From the NCBI GenBank assembly GCA_910584745.1, contig CAJUDG010000014.1, positions 56,725-120,724 of the forward strand: 64,000 nt of DNA, given 5' to 3'. Source of the stretch: an uncultured Eubacteriales bacterium (GTDB lineage Bacteria; Bacillota; Clostridia; Oscillospirales; Acutalibacteraceae). A model generated the notes under the pieces. It was given only the letters and a program-made list of their open reading frames with translations. It made no database searches and had not been told where the DNA came from. Each line of letters opens with the position of its first letter. The first letter of the stretch is position 1. This document shows positions 7,293 through 16,795 of this stretch, piece after piece. The position numbers and the translations under genes were made by a program.

Positions 7293-8491
7293 TGGACTGC
7301 CGTGTGGCGGTGATAGGCGCCGGGGCCTCGGGGCTCTGCTGTGCCTATAAGGCGGCGAAAAACGGCGGCGTGGTGCTGCTGGACGGCAACGACCGGCCCG
7401 GCAGGAAACTCTCAGCCACGGGCAACGGCCGGTGCAACATGACGAACCTGAATATATCCCCGGAGTTCTACCGGGGGGACCCCGGGCTTTCGGAGCTGAT
7501 AAGCGTCTGGCCCGCCCAGAGGGTGATAGGCGAGTTCCAAAGGCTGGGCCTTATGACCCGGGCGGACGGCGAGGGCAGGGTCTATCCCAACAGCCTGCAG
7601 GCCGCGGCGGTGACAGGGGCGCTGGTCTCGGCCTGCCAGGAGGCCGGGGTGGGGTTCCGGTACGGCTTTAGGGCGGCAGATATATCCCGGGAGCGCTCCG
7701 GCTTTACTATAACCGGCGAACACGGCAGCAAGGTACGGGCCAAATACTGCGTGCTGGCCTGCGGGGGCATGGCCTCTCCGGGGCACTCAAGGGGCGAGGG
7801 CTATTCCCTGGCGAAAGGCCTTGGGCATAGCGTTACGGAGCTGTCACCCTCTCTGGTGGGCCTGCGGGTCAGGGGGAAATTTACCCGGGCCCTAAAGGGC
7901 GTGCGCTGCAAGGCCCGGGCGGCGCTGTGGCTAAATAGCAGGGAGCTCTGCGGCGAGAGCGGCGAGGTCATCTTCGGGGACGGCTCCGTGTCGGGGATAT
8001 GCGTTATGGACCTCTCGGCCCATATGCGGGAGCTGAAGGGAAAAAGCGCCGAGCTGCGGCTGGACCTTCTGGAGCGGTCGACCTTTGGGGAGCTGGTCTC
8101 ATACCTGACGGATTTTGTAAACGAACATCCCAATCGGCAAGCGGAGGAGCTCTTTTCCGGGGTATTAAACCTGCGGCTGGGGCGGGAGCTTGTAAAGCTC
8201 TCGGGCTTTTCGGGCACCTTTCAGGAGCTGGGGCCCCGGGAGATAAAGAGGGCGGCGGGGCTTGTAAAGGACCTTGCCCTGCCCATAGAGGGCACTCTCG
8301 GCTGGGAGCAGGCCCAGGTCACCGCCGGGGGCGTGCCCCTTTCGGAGGTGGACATGTCCACTATGGAGTCGCGGTTTTGTAAGGGGCTGTACCTCTGCGG
8401 GGAGCTTTTGGATGTGGACGGGCTCTGCGGTGGGTATAACCTGCACTGGGCCTTTGCCACGGGGCTTACCGCGGGACTGTGCCTTGGATAG
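7292..8491 (+). CDS. FAD-dependent oxidoreductase, HI0933/YhiN family
   Basis: Flavoprotein of 399 residues. The dinucleotide-binding motif is VIGAGASGLCCAYKAAKNG at the N-terminus, followed by RPGRKLSATGNGRCNMTN, the family signature, and a C-terminal GGYNLHWAFATG that closes the FAD site. The start at 7292 is set by the TGATG overlap and by family length; an upstream in-frame ATG at 7253 lies inside the previous gene. The physiological substrate of the HI0933 family is unknown. It is followed 18 bp later by another flavoprotein of a different family. Confidence 0.9.
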   Translation: MDCRVAVIGAGASGLCCAYKAAKNGGVVLLDGNDRPGRKLSATGNGRCNMTNLNISPEFYRGDPGLSELISVWPAQRVIGEFQRLGLMTRADGEGRVYPNSLQAAAVTGALVSACQEAGVGFRYGFRAADISRERSGFTITGEHGSKVRAKYCVLACGGMASPGHSRGEGYSLAKGLGHSVTELSPSLVGLRVRGKFTRALKGVRCKARAALWLNSRELCGESGEVIFGDGSVSGICVMDLSAHMRELKGKSAELRLDLLERSTFGELVSYLTDFVNEHPNRQAEELFSGVLNLRLGRELVKLSGFSGTFQELGPREIKRAAGLVKDLALPIEGTLGWEQAQVTAGGVPLSEVDMSTMESRFCKGLYLCGELLDVDGLCGGYNLHWAFATGLTAGLCLG

Positions 8492-8509
8492 AATGAGGGA
8501 GGTGGGAGC

Positions 8510-10093
8510 GTGCTCCAAATATCGAACCTGCGCCTGGGGCTGGGCTTTACCGGGGAGGACCTTAAAAAGGCGGCGGCAAAGTCGCTGCGCCTGCCGGAGA
8601 GCGCCATAGTAAGCGTGGAGCTGGCGAAGAAGTCCGTGGACGCCAGGAAGAAGGACCGGGTGCACTTCGTCTGCGCCGCCCGGGTCAGGGTGGACGCGGA
8701 CGAGGGGAGGCTTGTCCGAAGGCTTAAAGACTGCTCGGTGCGCATAGCGGAGCCGTATGTATTCGAGCTGCCAAAGGGCCCCGCACCGGAGCTGCCCCCT
8801 GTGGTGGTGGGCTTCGGGCCCGGGGGGATGTTTGCGGGGCTCATACTGGCGCGGTGCGGGCAGAGGCCCATAATCATCGAGCGGGGCCAGCCGGTGGAGG
8901 AGCGGCAGAAAAGCGTGGAGAGCTTCTGGCGCAGCGGGACGCTGGACCCCGAGAGCAACGTGCAGTTCGGCGAGGGCGGCGCCGGGGCCTTCTCCGACGG
9001 AAAACTCACCACCGGCACCGGGGACGGACGCATAAGGTATGTGCTGGAGGAACTGGCTGCCGCCGGGGCCCCGGAGGAAATTTTGACCGACGCGAAGCCC
9101 CATATCGGCACGGACAGGCTGCCGGGGGTGGTGAAGAATATCCGGGAGAAAATTATCGAGCTGGGCGGGCAGGTGCTGTTTAATACAAAGCTTACGGATA
9201 TTCTTGTCAATAGCGGTCAGGTTTCGGGGATAAAGGTCCGGGACCAGGGCGGGGAAAGGACGATACCCTGCCACAAGATTATTCTGGCCGTGGGACACAG
9301 CGCCCGGGATGTGTTCGCGCTCCTATATAGTATGGGCCTGCCTATGGAGCAAAAGGCCTTCTCTGTGGGCGTGCGCATAGAGCATCCGGCAGCGCTCATC
9401 GACCGGGCCCAGTACGGCGGCTTTGCCGAGCACCCGGCGTTGGGGGCGGCGGACTATAAGCTCAGCTGCCATCTGAAAAGCGGCCGGGGGGTGTACACCT
9501 TCTGCATGTGCCCCGGCGGCACGGTCACCGGCGCGGCCTCTGAGCCCGGGGGCATAGTCACCAACGGCATGAGCCCCTGGAAAAGGGACGGCATAAACAG
9601 CAACGCCGCTCTGCTGGTGGGCGTGGGCCCGGAGGATTTCGGCTCCGGGGACCCGCTGGCGGGGGTGGAGTACCAGCGCAGGATAGAGCGGCTGGCCTAC
9701 GATTATGCTGGGGGGTATCTGGCCCCGGCCCAGCGGGTGGGGGACTTTCTGGAGGGCCGGGCCAGCACCAGCTTTGACGGAGTGCTGCCCAGCTATCAGC
9801 CCGGGGTTGTGCCGGGGGATATCTCCCGCTGTCTGCCGGGGTACGTCTCGGAGTCCCTTCGAGAGGCCATGCCCATACTGGGCCGGCAGCTTAAGGGCTT
9901 TGACAGCGGGGACGCGGTGCTCACAGCACCCGAGACCAGGAGCTCGTCGCCGGTGCGGGTGCTGCGGGGGGAGGATATGCAGTCCCCGGGGCTCCGGGGG
10001 CTGTACCCCTGCGGCGAGGGAGCCGGGTACGCCGGGGGGATAGTCTCGGCGGCGGTGGACGGCATAAGGTGCGCCCAGGCGGTGGTGAAATGA
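8510..10093 (+). CDS. FAD-dependent dehydrogenase (COG2509-like)
   Basis: Soluble flavoprotein of 527 residues, full family length. An N-terminal 90-residue domain precedes a Rossmann FAD site (VVGFGPGGMFAGLILAR near residue 97). NVQFGEGGAGAFSDGKLTTG is a family signature and CGEGAGYAGGIVSAAVDG near the C-terminus completes the FAD fold. It starts with GTG after GAGGGAGGTGGGAG. Its exact reaction is unknown. The gene overlaps the following esterase by 4 bp, forming an operon with both neighbours. Confidence 0.9.
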   Translation: MLQISNLRLGLGFTGEDLKKAAAKSLRLPESAIVSVELAKKSVDARKKDRVHFVCAARVRVDADEGRLVRRLKDCSVRIAEPYVFELPKGPAPELPPVVVGFGPGGMFAGLILARCGQRPIIIERGQPVEERQKSVESFWRSGTLDPESNVQFGEGGAGAFSDGKLTTGTGDGRIRYVLEELAAAGAPEEILTDAKPHIGTDRLPGVVKNIREKIIELGGQVLFNTKLTDILVNSGQVSGIKVRDQGGERTIPCHKIILAVGHSARDVFALLYSMGLPMEQKAFSVGVRIEHPAALIDRAQYGGFAEHPALGAADYKLSCHLKSGRGVYTFCMCPGGTVTGAASEPGGIVTNGMSPWKRDGINSNAALLVGVGPEDFGSGDPLAGVEYQRRIERLAYDYAGGYLAPAQRVGDFLEGRASTSFDGVLPSYQPGVVPGDISRCLPGYVSESLREAMPILGRQLKGFDSGDAVLTAPETRSSSPVRVLRGEDMQSPGLRGLYPCGEGAGYAGGIVSAAVDGIRCAQAVVK

Positions 10094-10983
10094 AGTATAA
10101 AGAGATAGACCCCGAACTGATGGGCATAGCGAGAAATGTGCCGTATAACAGGGCGGTCATAGTGTGCGCAAACGTCTTTCTGCCCATAGCCCTTGCCTTG
10201 ACGGGAACACCCTCGGGCATTTCTGCCGGGGATATTACCATCCCGGGGCATAAAGGACTGGAATTTAGGACGGAGGTATTCGAGCCCTCCGGCGCGGCGG
10301 GCAGTCTCCCCAGCCTTATCTATGTCCATGGCGGGGCCTTCAGCTATAAGGCCTCGCCCCATCACAAAAAGCTGGCGTGTATATATGCGTTGAGGGCAAA
10401 TTGCAGGGTGTATTTCCCGGACTACCATCTTGCGCCCAGGTATCCGTATCCGGCGGCGTATGAGGATATTCTGGCGCTGTATAAATACCTTATGAGAGAA
10501 GCGGGGGATATCGCCCTTGCCGGGGACAGCGCCGGAGGAGCCCTTGCCGCGGCGGTGTGCAATAATTACGGGCGGGAGGGCCTGAGGCGGCCCAGCGCGC
10601 AGATGCTCATTTATCCCCTGACGGACATATCCATGGGGACGCGCTCTATGAAAGAATTTAACGATACCCCCCTCTGGAACTCAAAGAATAACCGGCGGAT
10701 GTGGGGATACTACTGCGGCGGGCCGGACTGCCTTGCCGCGTCCCCAATGCACATGGCCCTGCCGGGGAATATCCCGGACACCTATATCGAGACGGCGGAG
10801 TACGACTGCCTGCGCGACGAGGGCATACTGTACGGCGAGAAGCTCAGAAAGGCCGGGGCCAGGGTGGATATGAACGAGACCAAGGGCACCTTTCACGGAT
10901 ATGACTGCGCGATAAATGCCAAAATAACCGCCGTGAATGTGGAAAAGCGCATAGAGTTTCTTAAAAAATGCTTTAAGGCCTGA
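10090..10983 (+). CDS. Alpha/beta hydrolase, hormone-sensitive-lipase family esterase
   Basis: Esterase/lipase of 297 residues. The oxyanion-hole motif HGG is at 80-82, the nucleophile Ser147 is in GDSAGGA, and Asp239 (AEYDCLRDEG) and His269 (GTFHGYD) complete the triad. There is no signal peptide, so it is cytoplasmic. The start at 10090 overlaps the previous stop (ATGA). The natural ester substrate cannot be predicted. Confidence 0.9.
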   Translation: MKYKEIDPELMGIARNVPYNRAVIVCANVFLPIALALTGTPSGISAGDITIPGHKGLEFRTEVFEPSGAAGSLPSLIYVHGGAFSYKASPHHKKLACIYALRANCRVYFPDYHLAPRYPYPAAYEDILALYKYLMREAGDIALAGDSAGGALAAAVCNNYGREGLRRPSAQMLIYPLTDISMGTRSMKEFNDTPLWNSKNNRRMWGYYCGGPDCLAASPMHMALPGNIPDTYIETAEYDCLRDEGILYGEKLRKAGARVDMNETKGTFHGYDCAINAKITAVNVEKRIEFLKKCFKA

Positions 10984-11002
10984 CATCCTCTCTGCGCCGC
11001 CC

Positions 11003-11031
11003 TTGCAACTTTCCCCATTCCGTGCTATAAT
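11003..11031 (+). promoter_or_regulatory. Sigma-A promoter of recJ
   Basis: TTGCAA (11003-11008), 17-bp spacer, TATAAT (11026-11031), about 22 bp ahead of the first possible recJ start. It probably drives recJ, rel, hemZ and the nucleoside kinase as one unit. Confidence 0.7.
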
Positions 11032-11052
11032 TTTCTTTTAAGAGAACAGGGA

Positions 11053-13119
11053 GTGGGTGTTGAAGCCGTGAATTTAAAGCTATGGGACCTGCCGGAGGTG
11101 GACAGGGCCCGGACCGTGGCCCTCTCAAAGGAGTGCGGTATACCGCCGCTGCTGGCGGCTCTTCTGCGGGTGCGGGGGATGGACGCGCCGGAAAAGATAG
11201 AGGAGTTCCTCTCACCGGGGGAGCTCTCCGACCCGTACCTCATGAAGGATATGGATGCGGCAGTGGAGCGCATACGCCGGGCCGTGGAGGGCTTTGAGCA
11301 TATCGCCATATACGGCGACTATGACGCGGACGGCGTTACCGCCACGGCAATGCTCTATACCTACCTCCAGGAGAAGGGGTCCAACGTCTCCTTCTACATC
11401 CCCCAGCGGGACAGCGAGGGGTATGGGATGAACATGGCGGCGGTGGACACCCTGTCCCGGGAGGGCGTGGACCTGATAGTCACCGTGGACAACGGGGTTT
11501 CGGCCAATGAGGAGATAGCCTACGCCAAGTCCCTCGGCATGGACGTGGTGGTCACCGACCACCACCAGCCCCATGAGGCCCTGCCGGAGGCGCCGGTGAT
11601 AGACGCCCATAGGGAGGACGACGGGAGCCCCTTTAAGGAGCTCTGCGGGGCCGGAGTGGTGCTGAAGCTGCTGATGGCCCTGGAGGGGGACCATAGTGCC
11701 GTACTGGAGCGGTACGGGGATCTGGCGGCCCTGGGCACCGTGGGAGACTCCGTAAGCCTGACCGGGGAGAACCGGCTGATAGTGCAGCGGGGCCTGGAAA
11801 TAGCTGAGCGCCGGGAGCGGCCCGGGCTCTCGGCCCTTCTGGACAGCGAGCCGGTGACCTCCACAAAGCTGGCCTTCTCCGTGATACCCTGCATCAACGC
11901 CACCGGCCGCATGGGCTCACCGGAGCGGGCCGTGCGCCTGCTGACCTATAGGGACAGGGAGAGCGCGGAGCTTCTCGCCGAGGAGATCCGCGAGGAGAAC
12001 CAGAACCGAAAGGCGGTGGAGGCCAGGGTCATAGAGGCCGCGGAGCAAAAGCTTGAGGAGAGCCCGGAGCTCTCCTTCGACCGGGTGCTGGTGATACGCG
12101 GAGAGGGCTGGCACCACGGGGTGGTGGGCATAGCGGCGGCAAGGCTCTCTGAGATGTACGGCAAGCCCTGCATAGTGCTGTCCTCGGCGGACGGCGAGGC
12201 CCGGGGCAGCGGCAGGAGCGTTGAGGGCTTCAACCTTTTCCAGGCGGTGACCGAGTGCAGGGGCCTTCTGACCCGCTATGGCGGGCACCCCATGGCTGCG
12301 GGGCTGACCCTGCCGGATGAGAATGTGGGGGAGTTCCGGCGGCGGATAAATGAGTACGCCAGAGATGCCTGCCCTGAGATGCCCTTTTTCACCATGAAGC
12401 TGGACTGCACCCTGCAAAACCGGGCCCTTACCCCCCTGACCTGCCGGCAGCTGGAGCCCCTGGAGCCCTTCGGGGCAGGCAACTCCCAGCCGGTGTTCGC
12501 CCTTTTGGGCGTGACCCTTACGGACGTGCGGGGCCTTGGCAGCAATATGGGCCACTGCAGGCTATACTGCAAGGGCGGGGGTCTCTCCTTCGAGTGCGTC
12601 AGGTTCGGGGTGGGGCCCGGGGACTTCCCCTATCCCCCGGGCTCGGTGGTGGACCTGGCGGTGAATCTGCAGGAGAGCCGCTACAGCCGGGACGGCGGCG
12701 TGGAGATACTGGTCCGTGACGTAAGGCTCAGCGGCCTTGACAGGCTGCAGTGTCAGCGGGACTTCCGGGTATACGAAAAGTTCCGGCGGCGGGAGCGGCT
12801 CTCCCCTGAGGAGGCCGTAAGGCTTCGCCCCACCCGGGAGCAGCTTGGGGCGGTATACACCATGCTGCCGAAGGTCATGGGGCCGAAGCTGGGCCTTGAG
12901 GACCTCACGCTGCATCTTTCGCGGTACGGCGTGAATATGGGTATGCTTTTATTCGGCCTGGACCTGCTTTCAGAGCGGGGGCTGATAGAATTCAAAATAT
13001 ACGGCAGTATGCTTTCGGCGGGAAAGCCCGATACGAAGGGAAAGGCGGATATCACGCTGTCCCCCCTATACGGGGAGCTGGAGGCTCTGGCCGGAGATGA
13101 TGAAAACAAAAAGGAGTGA
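11053..13119 (+). CDS. recJ: Single-stranded-DNA-specific exonuclease RecJ
   Basis: 5'-3' ssDNA exonuclease for recombinational and mismatch repair, about 688 residues. DHH-family motifs are visible: GDYDADGVTATAML, TVDNG and TDHHQP, followed by the DHHA1 domain with RGEGWHHGVVGIAAAR and GGHPMAAGLTL, and a C-terminal OB-like domain. Two GTG starts are possible: 11053, and 11068, which is 14 bp after AGGGAG; the family N-terminus fits either. The C-terminal extension beyond the OB domain is typical of Firmicutes RecJ. The stop lies inside the ribosome binding site of rel. Confidence 0.95.
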   Translation: MGVEAVNLKLWDLPEVDRARTVALSKECGIPPLLAALLRVRGMDAPEKIEEFLSPGELSDPYLMKDMDAAVERIRRAVEGFEHIAIYGDYDADGVTATAMLYTYLQEKGSNVSFYIPQRDSEGYGMNMAAVDTLSREGVDLIVTVDNGVSANEEIAYAKSLGMDVVVTDHHQPHEALPEAPVIDAHREDDGSPFKELCGAGVVLKLLMALEGDHSAVLERYGDLAALGTVGDSVSLTGENRLIVQRGLEIAERRERPGLSALLDSEPVTSTKLAFSVIPCINATGRMGSPERAVRLLTYRDRESAELLAEEIREENQNRKAVEARVIEAAEQKLEESPELSFDRVLVIRGEGWHHGVVGIAAARLSEMYGKPCIVLSSADGEARGSGRSVEGFNLFQAVTECRGLLTRYGGHPMAAGLTLPDENVGEFRRRINEYARDACPEMPFFTMKLDCTLQNRALTPLTCRQLEPLEPFGAGNSQPVFALLGVTLTDVRGLGSNMGHCRLYCKGGGLSFECVRFGVGPGDFPYPPGSVVDLAVNLQESRYSRDGGVEILVRDVRLSGLDRLQCQRDFRVYEKFRRRERLSPEEAVRLRPTREQLGAVYTMLPKVMGPKLGLEDLTLHLSRYGVNMGMLLFGLDLLSERGLIEFKIYGSMLSAGKPDTKGKADITLSPLYGELEALAGDDENKKE

Positions 13120-13125
13120 GCGCGG

Positions 13126-15321
13126 ATGGCGGACGTCAGACAGATAGACACCTATGAGGAGCTGCAGGCCATAATCAGGGAGAGCGGCAAGGAGTTCGAC
13201 CGGGAGCAGATAGCGGAGGCCTTCCTGCTGGCCGACCGCAAGCATAGGGGCCAGAAGCGCAGCTCCGGCGAGCCATATATAATCCACCCCCTCTCGGTGG
13301 CGGCCATACTTGTGGACCTGGGCATGGACACCCAGTCGGTGGTGGCGGGGCTTCTGCACGACGTGGTGGAGGACACGGACTGCACCCTTGAGGACATCAC
13401 CCAGGAGTTCGGCCGGGAGGTGGCCCTGCTTATCGACGGGGTCACGAAGCTTGACAGGATACCCTTCTCCTCAAAGGAGGAGGAGCAGGCCGAGAACCTT
13501 CGGAAAATGCTGATGGCCATGGCCCAGGATATACGGGTCATTATAATAAAGTTCGCGGACCGTATGCACAACCTCTCTACCCTGGAGTTCATGTCCCCCC
13601 AGAAGCAGCGGGACAAGGCCCGGGAGTGTCTTGAGGTGTACGCGCCCATAGCACACCGTCTTGGTATGCGCATGGTCAAGGAGACCATGGAGGACGTGTC
13701 CCTTATGTACCTGGACCCGGCGGCCTATAAGGAGATAGACGAGCATCTTGAGTCCCGCAGCAGGACCCGCACCCAGTTTATCAGCGGCCTTCGCAAGGAG
13801 ATCCGGGAGCGGGTGGAGCCCGCTCTGGGCCATGAAGTGTACATCGAGGGCCGGGTAAAGAGCAAGTACAGCATATACCGGAAGATGTTTATCGGGGGCA
13901 AGGACTTCGAGGAGATATACGACGTTTTCGCCATGCGGGTGATAGTGGACACCATCGAGGACTGCTATAACGTCTTAGGCATCGTCCACGATATGTTCAC
14001 GCCTCTCCCCAACCGCTTTAAGGACTATATCTCCACCCCGAAGCCCAATATGTATCAGTCCCTTCACACCACGGTGATAACCAAGGCCGGGGTGCCCTTC
14101 GAGGTGCAGATACGCACCTGGGAGATGCACCAGACCGCCGAGTACGGCATAGCCGCCCACTGGAAGTATAAGCTGGGCATGTCCAGAAAGCAGTCGGACA
14201 ACCGCTCGCTGGACGACAGGCTCGCCTGGATACGCCAGATGCTTGAAAACCAGGAGGACACCGAGGACGTGACGGACCTTGTGCACTCCATAAAGTCCGA
14301 CCTGATACCCGAGGAGGTCTTCGTCTTCACCCCCAAGGGGGACGTGATAAACCTGCCCCAGGGCTCAAGCGTCATCGACTTCGCCTATGCCATACACAGC
14401 GCCGTGGGCAACAGGATGATAGGCGCCAAGGTCGACAAGCATATAGTGCCCCTTGACTATAAGGTGAAGACCGGGGAGATAATCGAGATACTGACAAGCA
14501 AGGAGACAAGGGGTCCCAACCGGGACTGGCTGACAATGGTGCGCACCAGCGAGGCCAGGAGCAAGATCCGCGCCTGGTTCAAAAAGGAGCGCCGGGAGGA
14601 GAATATAGTCGAGGGCCGGGCGGAGCTTGAGCGGGAGCTTCGGCGCAGCAATATCTCCATGAGCCGGGAGCTTATGAACTATATGGTGGAGAGCATAGGC
14701 AAGCGCCATAACTGCTCCACCGCCGACGACCTGTACGCCGCCATAGGCTACGGCGGCATACAGCTGTGGAAGGTCCTGCCCCGCATCCGCGAGGAGTATC
14801 AGCGCATGGCAAAGGCCGGCGAGACCCCCGAGCCCCTGGTAAGCGCCCCGCCAAAGACCCGGAAGGTCTCCGGCGGCGTGCTGGTGGAGGGCATGGACAA
14901 CTGCCTTACGAAGCTCTCCCGCTGCTGCAACCCCCTGCCCGGGGACGATATCATCGGCTTTATAACCCGGGGCTTCGGCGTGTCGATACACAAGCGCAGC
15001 TGCCGCAACGTCCCCCGGGACCTGACGGACTGCCCCGAGCCCGAGCGCTGGGTCAACGCCTACTGGGAGGGGGAGGTCAGGGACGACTTCAAGTCCACTC
15101 TGCACATCGTGGCCCTGGACCGGGGCGGGCTGCTCTTTGACGTGACACAGCAGCTTTCGGCTCTCAACATCTTCATCCACTCTTTAAACTGCCGCCAGGA
15201 GAAGGGCGGGCCCAACGCCGTCATCTCCGCCACGGTGTCCATAAGCGGCCTTCAGCAGCTGCAGAGCATAATCGACAGGCTCTCCAGGGTCAAGGGGGTC
15301 ATATCAATAGACAGGACGTGA
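13126..15321 (+). CDS. relA: Bifunctional (p)ppGpp synthetase/hydrolase Rel
   Basis: Stringent-response enzyme of 731 residues that makes and degrades (p)ppGpp. The N-terminal HD hydrolase domain has HRGQKRSSGEPYIIHP and HDVVEDT. The synthetase domain has KSKYSIYRKM and a segment ending NMYQSLHTTV. A TGS domain follows (VFVFTPKGDVINLP), then the zinc-finger region with CCNPLPGD, and the C-terminal ACT domain. Both catalytic halves look intact. The start has AAGGAG 7-12 bp upstream, partly inside the recJ stop region. hemZ begins 5 bp after its stop. Confidence 0.96.
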   Translation: MADVRQIDTYEELQAIIRESGKEFDREQIAEAFLLADRKHRGQKRSSGEPYIIHPLSVAAILVDLGMDTQSVVAGLLHDVVEDTDCTLEDITQEFGREVALLIDGVTKLDRIPFSSKEEEQAENLRKMLMAMAQDIRVIIIKFADRMHNLSTLEFMSPQKQRDKARECLEVYAPIAHRLGMRMVKETMEDVSLMYLDPAAYKEIDEHLESRSRTRTQFISGLRKEIRERVEPALGHEVYIEGRVKSKYSIYRKMFIGGKDFEEIYDVFAMRVIVDTIEDCYNVLGIVHDMFTPLPNRFKDYISTPKPNMYQSLHTTVITKAGVPFEVQIRTWEMHQTAEYGIAAHWKYKLGMSRKQSDNRSLDDRLAWIRQMLENQEDTEDVTDLVHSIKSDLIPEEVFVFTPKGDVINLPQGSSVIDFAYAIHSAVGNRMIGAKVDKHIVPLDYKVKTGEIIEILTSKETRGPNRDWLTMVRTSEARSKIRAWFKKERREENIVEGRAELERELRRSNISMSRELMNYMVESIGKRHNCSTADDLYAAIGYGGIQLWKVLPRIREEYQRMAKAGETPEPLVSAPPKTRKVSGGVLVEGMDNCLTKLSRCCNPLPGDDIIGFITRGFGVSIHKRSCRNVPRDLTDCPEPERWVNAYWEGEVRDDFKSTLHIVALDRGGLLFDVTQQLSALNIFIHSLNCRQEKGGPNAVISATVSISGLQQLQSIIDRLSRVKGVISIDRT

Positions 15322-15325
15322 GAAA

Positions 15326-16795
15326 ATGCTGCTTACTATGACCGGCCACGGCTACCGCTTCGAGTGCGAGAACCTGTGCCGGGTGTTCTTCCCATACAGC
15401 CCGGTGCGGGTGGAGGAGGGTTCTATGCCCGCCCCAGGTGAACCCTGGGCCGACACCCGCATAGAATATGACGGGGGCGGCTGGCTCTACACCGTCTCCG
15501 CCGGCGACGGAAACCGTGAGCTCTCCCGCAGCGCCAGCGCCGCGGAGCAGGACGAGTACCCCATGACCCGGCTGCTGTTCGACGTGCTCTCTGAGCTCAC
15601 AGGCATAAAGCCCGCCTGGGGTATGCTGACAGGGGTGCACCCTGTGAAGCTCCTGCGGCAGCACGTGGAGCGCTCCGGCCCGGAAGCGGGCATGAGGGAG
15701 TTTCGGGAGAGGTGGCTGGTAAGCGAGGGCCGGGCCCAGCTTGCGGGGCGGGTTTTAAAAGCCCAGCGTCCGGCGGTAGAGGAGCTTTCCCCGGAGGACT
15801 ACAGCCTGTATGTGGGCATACCCTTCTGCCCCACAAGGTGCGCCTACTGCTCATTCATCTCCCAGGACATGGCCCACGCCAAAAAGGCCGTGGAGCCCTA
15901 CCTGGAGCTATTAAACCTGGAGCTTGAGCGCACGGCGCAAATAGCTGGGGAGCTGGGGCTTCGGCTCATTTCGGTGTATATTGGCGGCGGGACCCCCACC
16001 ACCCTCAGTGCGGAACAGCTCCGGGCCCTATGCGCGAAGATACGGAAGGTGTTTCCTATGGAGCGCTGCCGGGAGTTCACCGTGGAGGCTGGGCGGCCGG
16101 ACACCCTGAGTATGGAGAAGCTTCTGGCTCTAAAAGAGGCCGGGGTTGGCAGGATAAGCATAAACCCCCAGACCATGTCCGACCGGGTGCTCCAAAATAT
16201 CGGGCGCAGGCATACGGCGCAGGATGTGGTGGACGGCTTTGAGCTGGCCCATAAAGCCGGCTTTCGGGACATTAACGCCGACCTTATCGTGGGCCTGCCC
16301 GGGGACAGCCCGGAGGGCTTTGCGGATACTTTAGAGCGGGTGCTGGAGCTGTCCCCCACGAATATCACCGTGCACTCCCTGGCCATAAAGCGCAGCGCCG
16401 GTATCGTGGCGGACGAGGACGCTTTGAGCCTGCACAAGCGCCCGGAGGCCGCGGCCAAAATGATGGACCACGCCATAAATACGCTCACAGGGGCGGGCTT
16501 CGAGCCGTACTATCTATATAGGCAGACCCGCATGGCCGGGAACCTGGAGAATACCGGCTGGGCCCTTCCTGGCAGCATATGCCGGTACAATATCTACACC
16601 ATGGACGAGTCCGGCACGGTGATAGCCTGCGGGGCCGGGGGCGTCACAAAGCTAAAGGACCCGTATTCGCCGGACCTTAAGCGGATATTCAACTTCAAGT
16701 ACCCCTTTGAATATATCTCCCGCCACGGGGAAATTTTAGAGAGAAAGGAAGGCATAAGGGAAATCTATGAGCAATTTCGCCAGCGGCTATATTAA
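15326..16795 (+). CDS. hemZ: Radical SAM coproporphyrinogen dehydrogenase HemZ
   Basis: Radical SAM protein of 489 residues of the HemZ type (oxygen-independent coproporphyrinogen III oxidase-like). An N-terminal domain of about 160 residues is characteristic of HemZ. The cluster motif is FCPTRCAYC (Cys168, Cys172, Cys175), followed by YIGGGTPTTL and the HemN-like C-terminal part with NTGWALPGSICRYNIY. No other heme genes are in the window, so the role in heme synthesis is inferred from the family only. It overlaps the nucleoside kinase gene by 29 bp. Confidence 0.9.
   Translation: MLLTMTGHGYRFECENLCRVFFPYSPVRVEEGSMPAPGEPWADTRIEYDGGGWLYTVSAGDGNRELSRSASAAEQDEYPMTRLLFDVLSELTGIKPAWGMLTGVHPVKLLRQHVERSGPEAGMREFRERWLVSEGRAQLAGRVLKAQRPAVEELSPEDYSLYVGIPFCPTRCAYCSFISQDMAHAKKAVEPYLELLNLELERTAQIAGELGLRLISVYIGGGTPTTLSAEQLRALCAKIRKVFPMERCREFTVEAGRPDTLSMEKLLALKEAGVGRISINPQTMSDRVLQNIGRRHTAQDVVDGFELAHKAGFRDINADLIVGLPGDSPEGFADTLERVLELSPTNITVHSLAIKRSAGIVADEDALSLHKRPEAAAKMMDHAINTLTGAGFEPYYLYRQTRMAGNLENTGWALPGSICRYNIYTMDESGTVIACGAGGVTKLKDPYSPDLKRIFNFKYPFEYISRHGEILERKEGIREIYEQFRQRLY

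Noticed and set aside
8165..9298. Long minus-strand frame of 377 codons
   Set aside because: Antisense to two well-supported flavoprotein genes; composition is low-complexity (His/Pro/Leu-rich), an effect of GC-rich codon bias.
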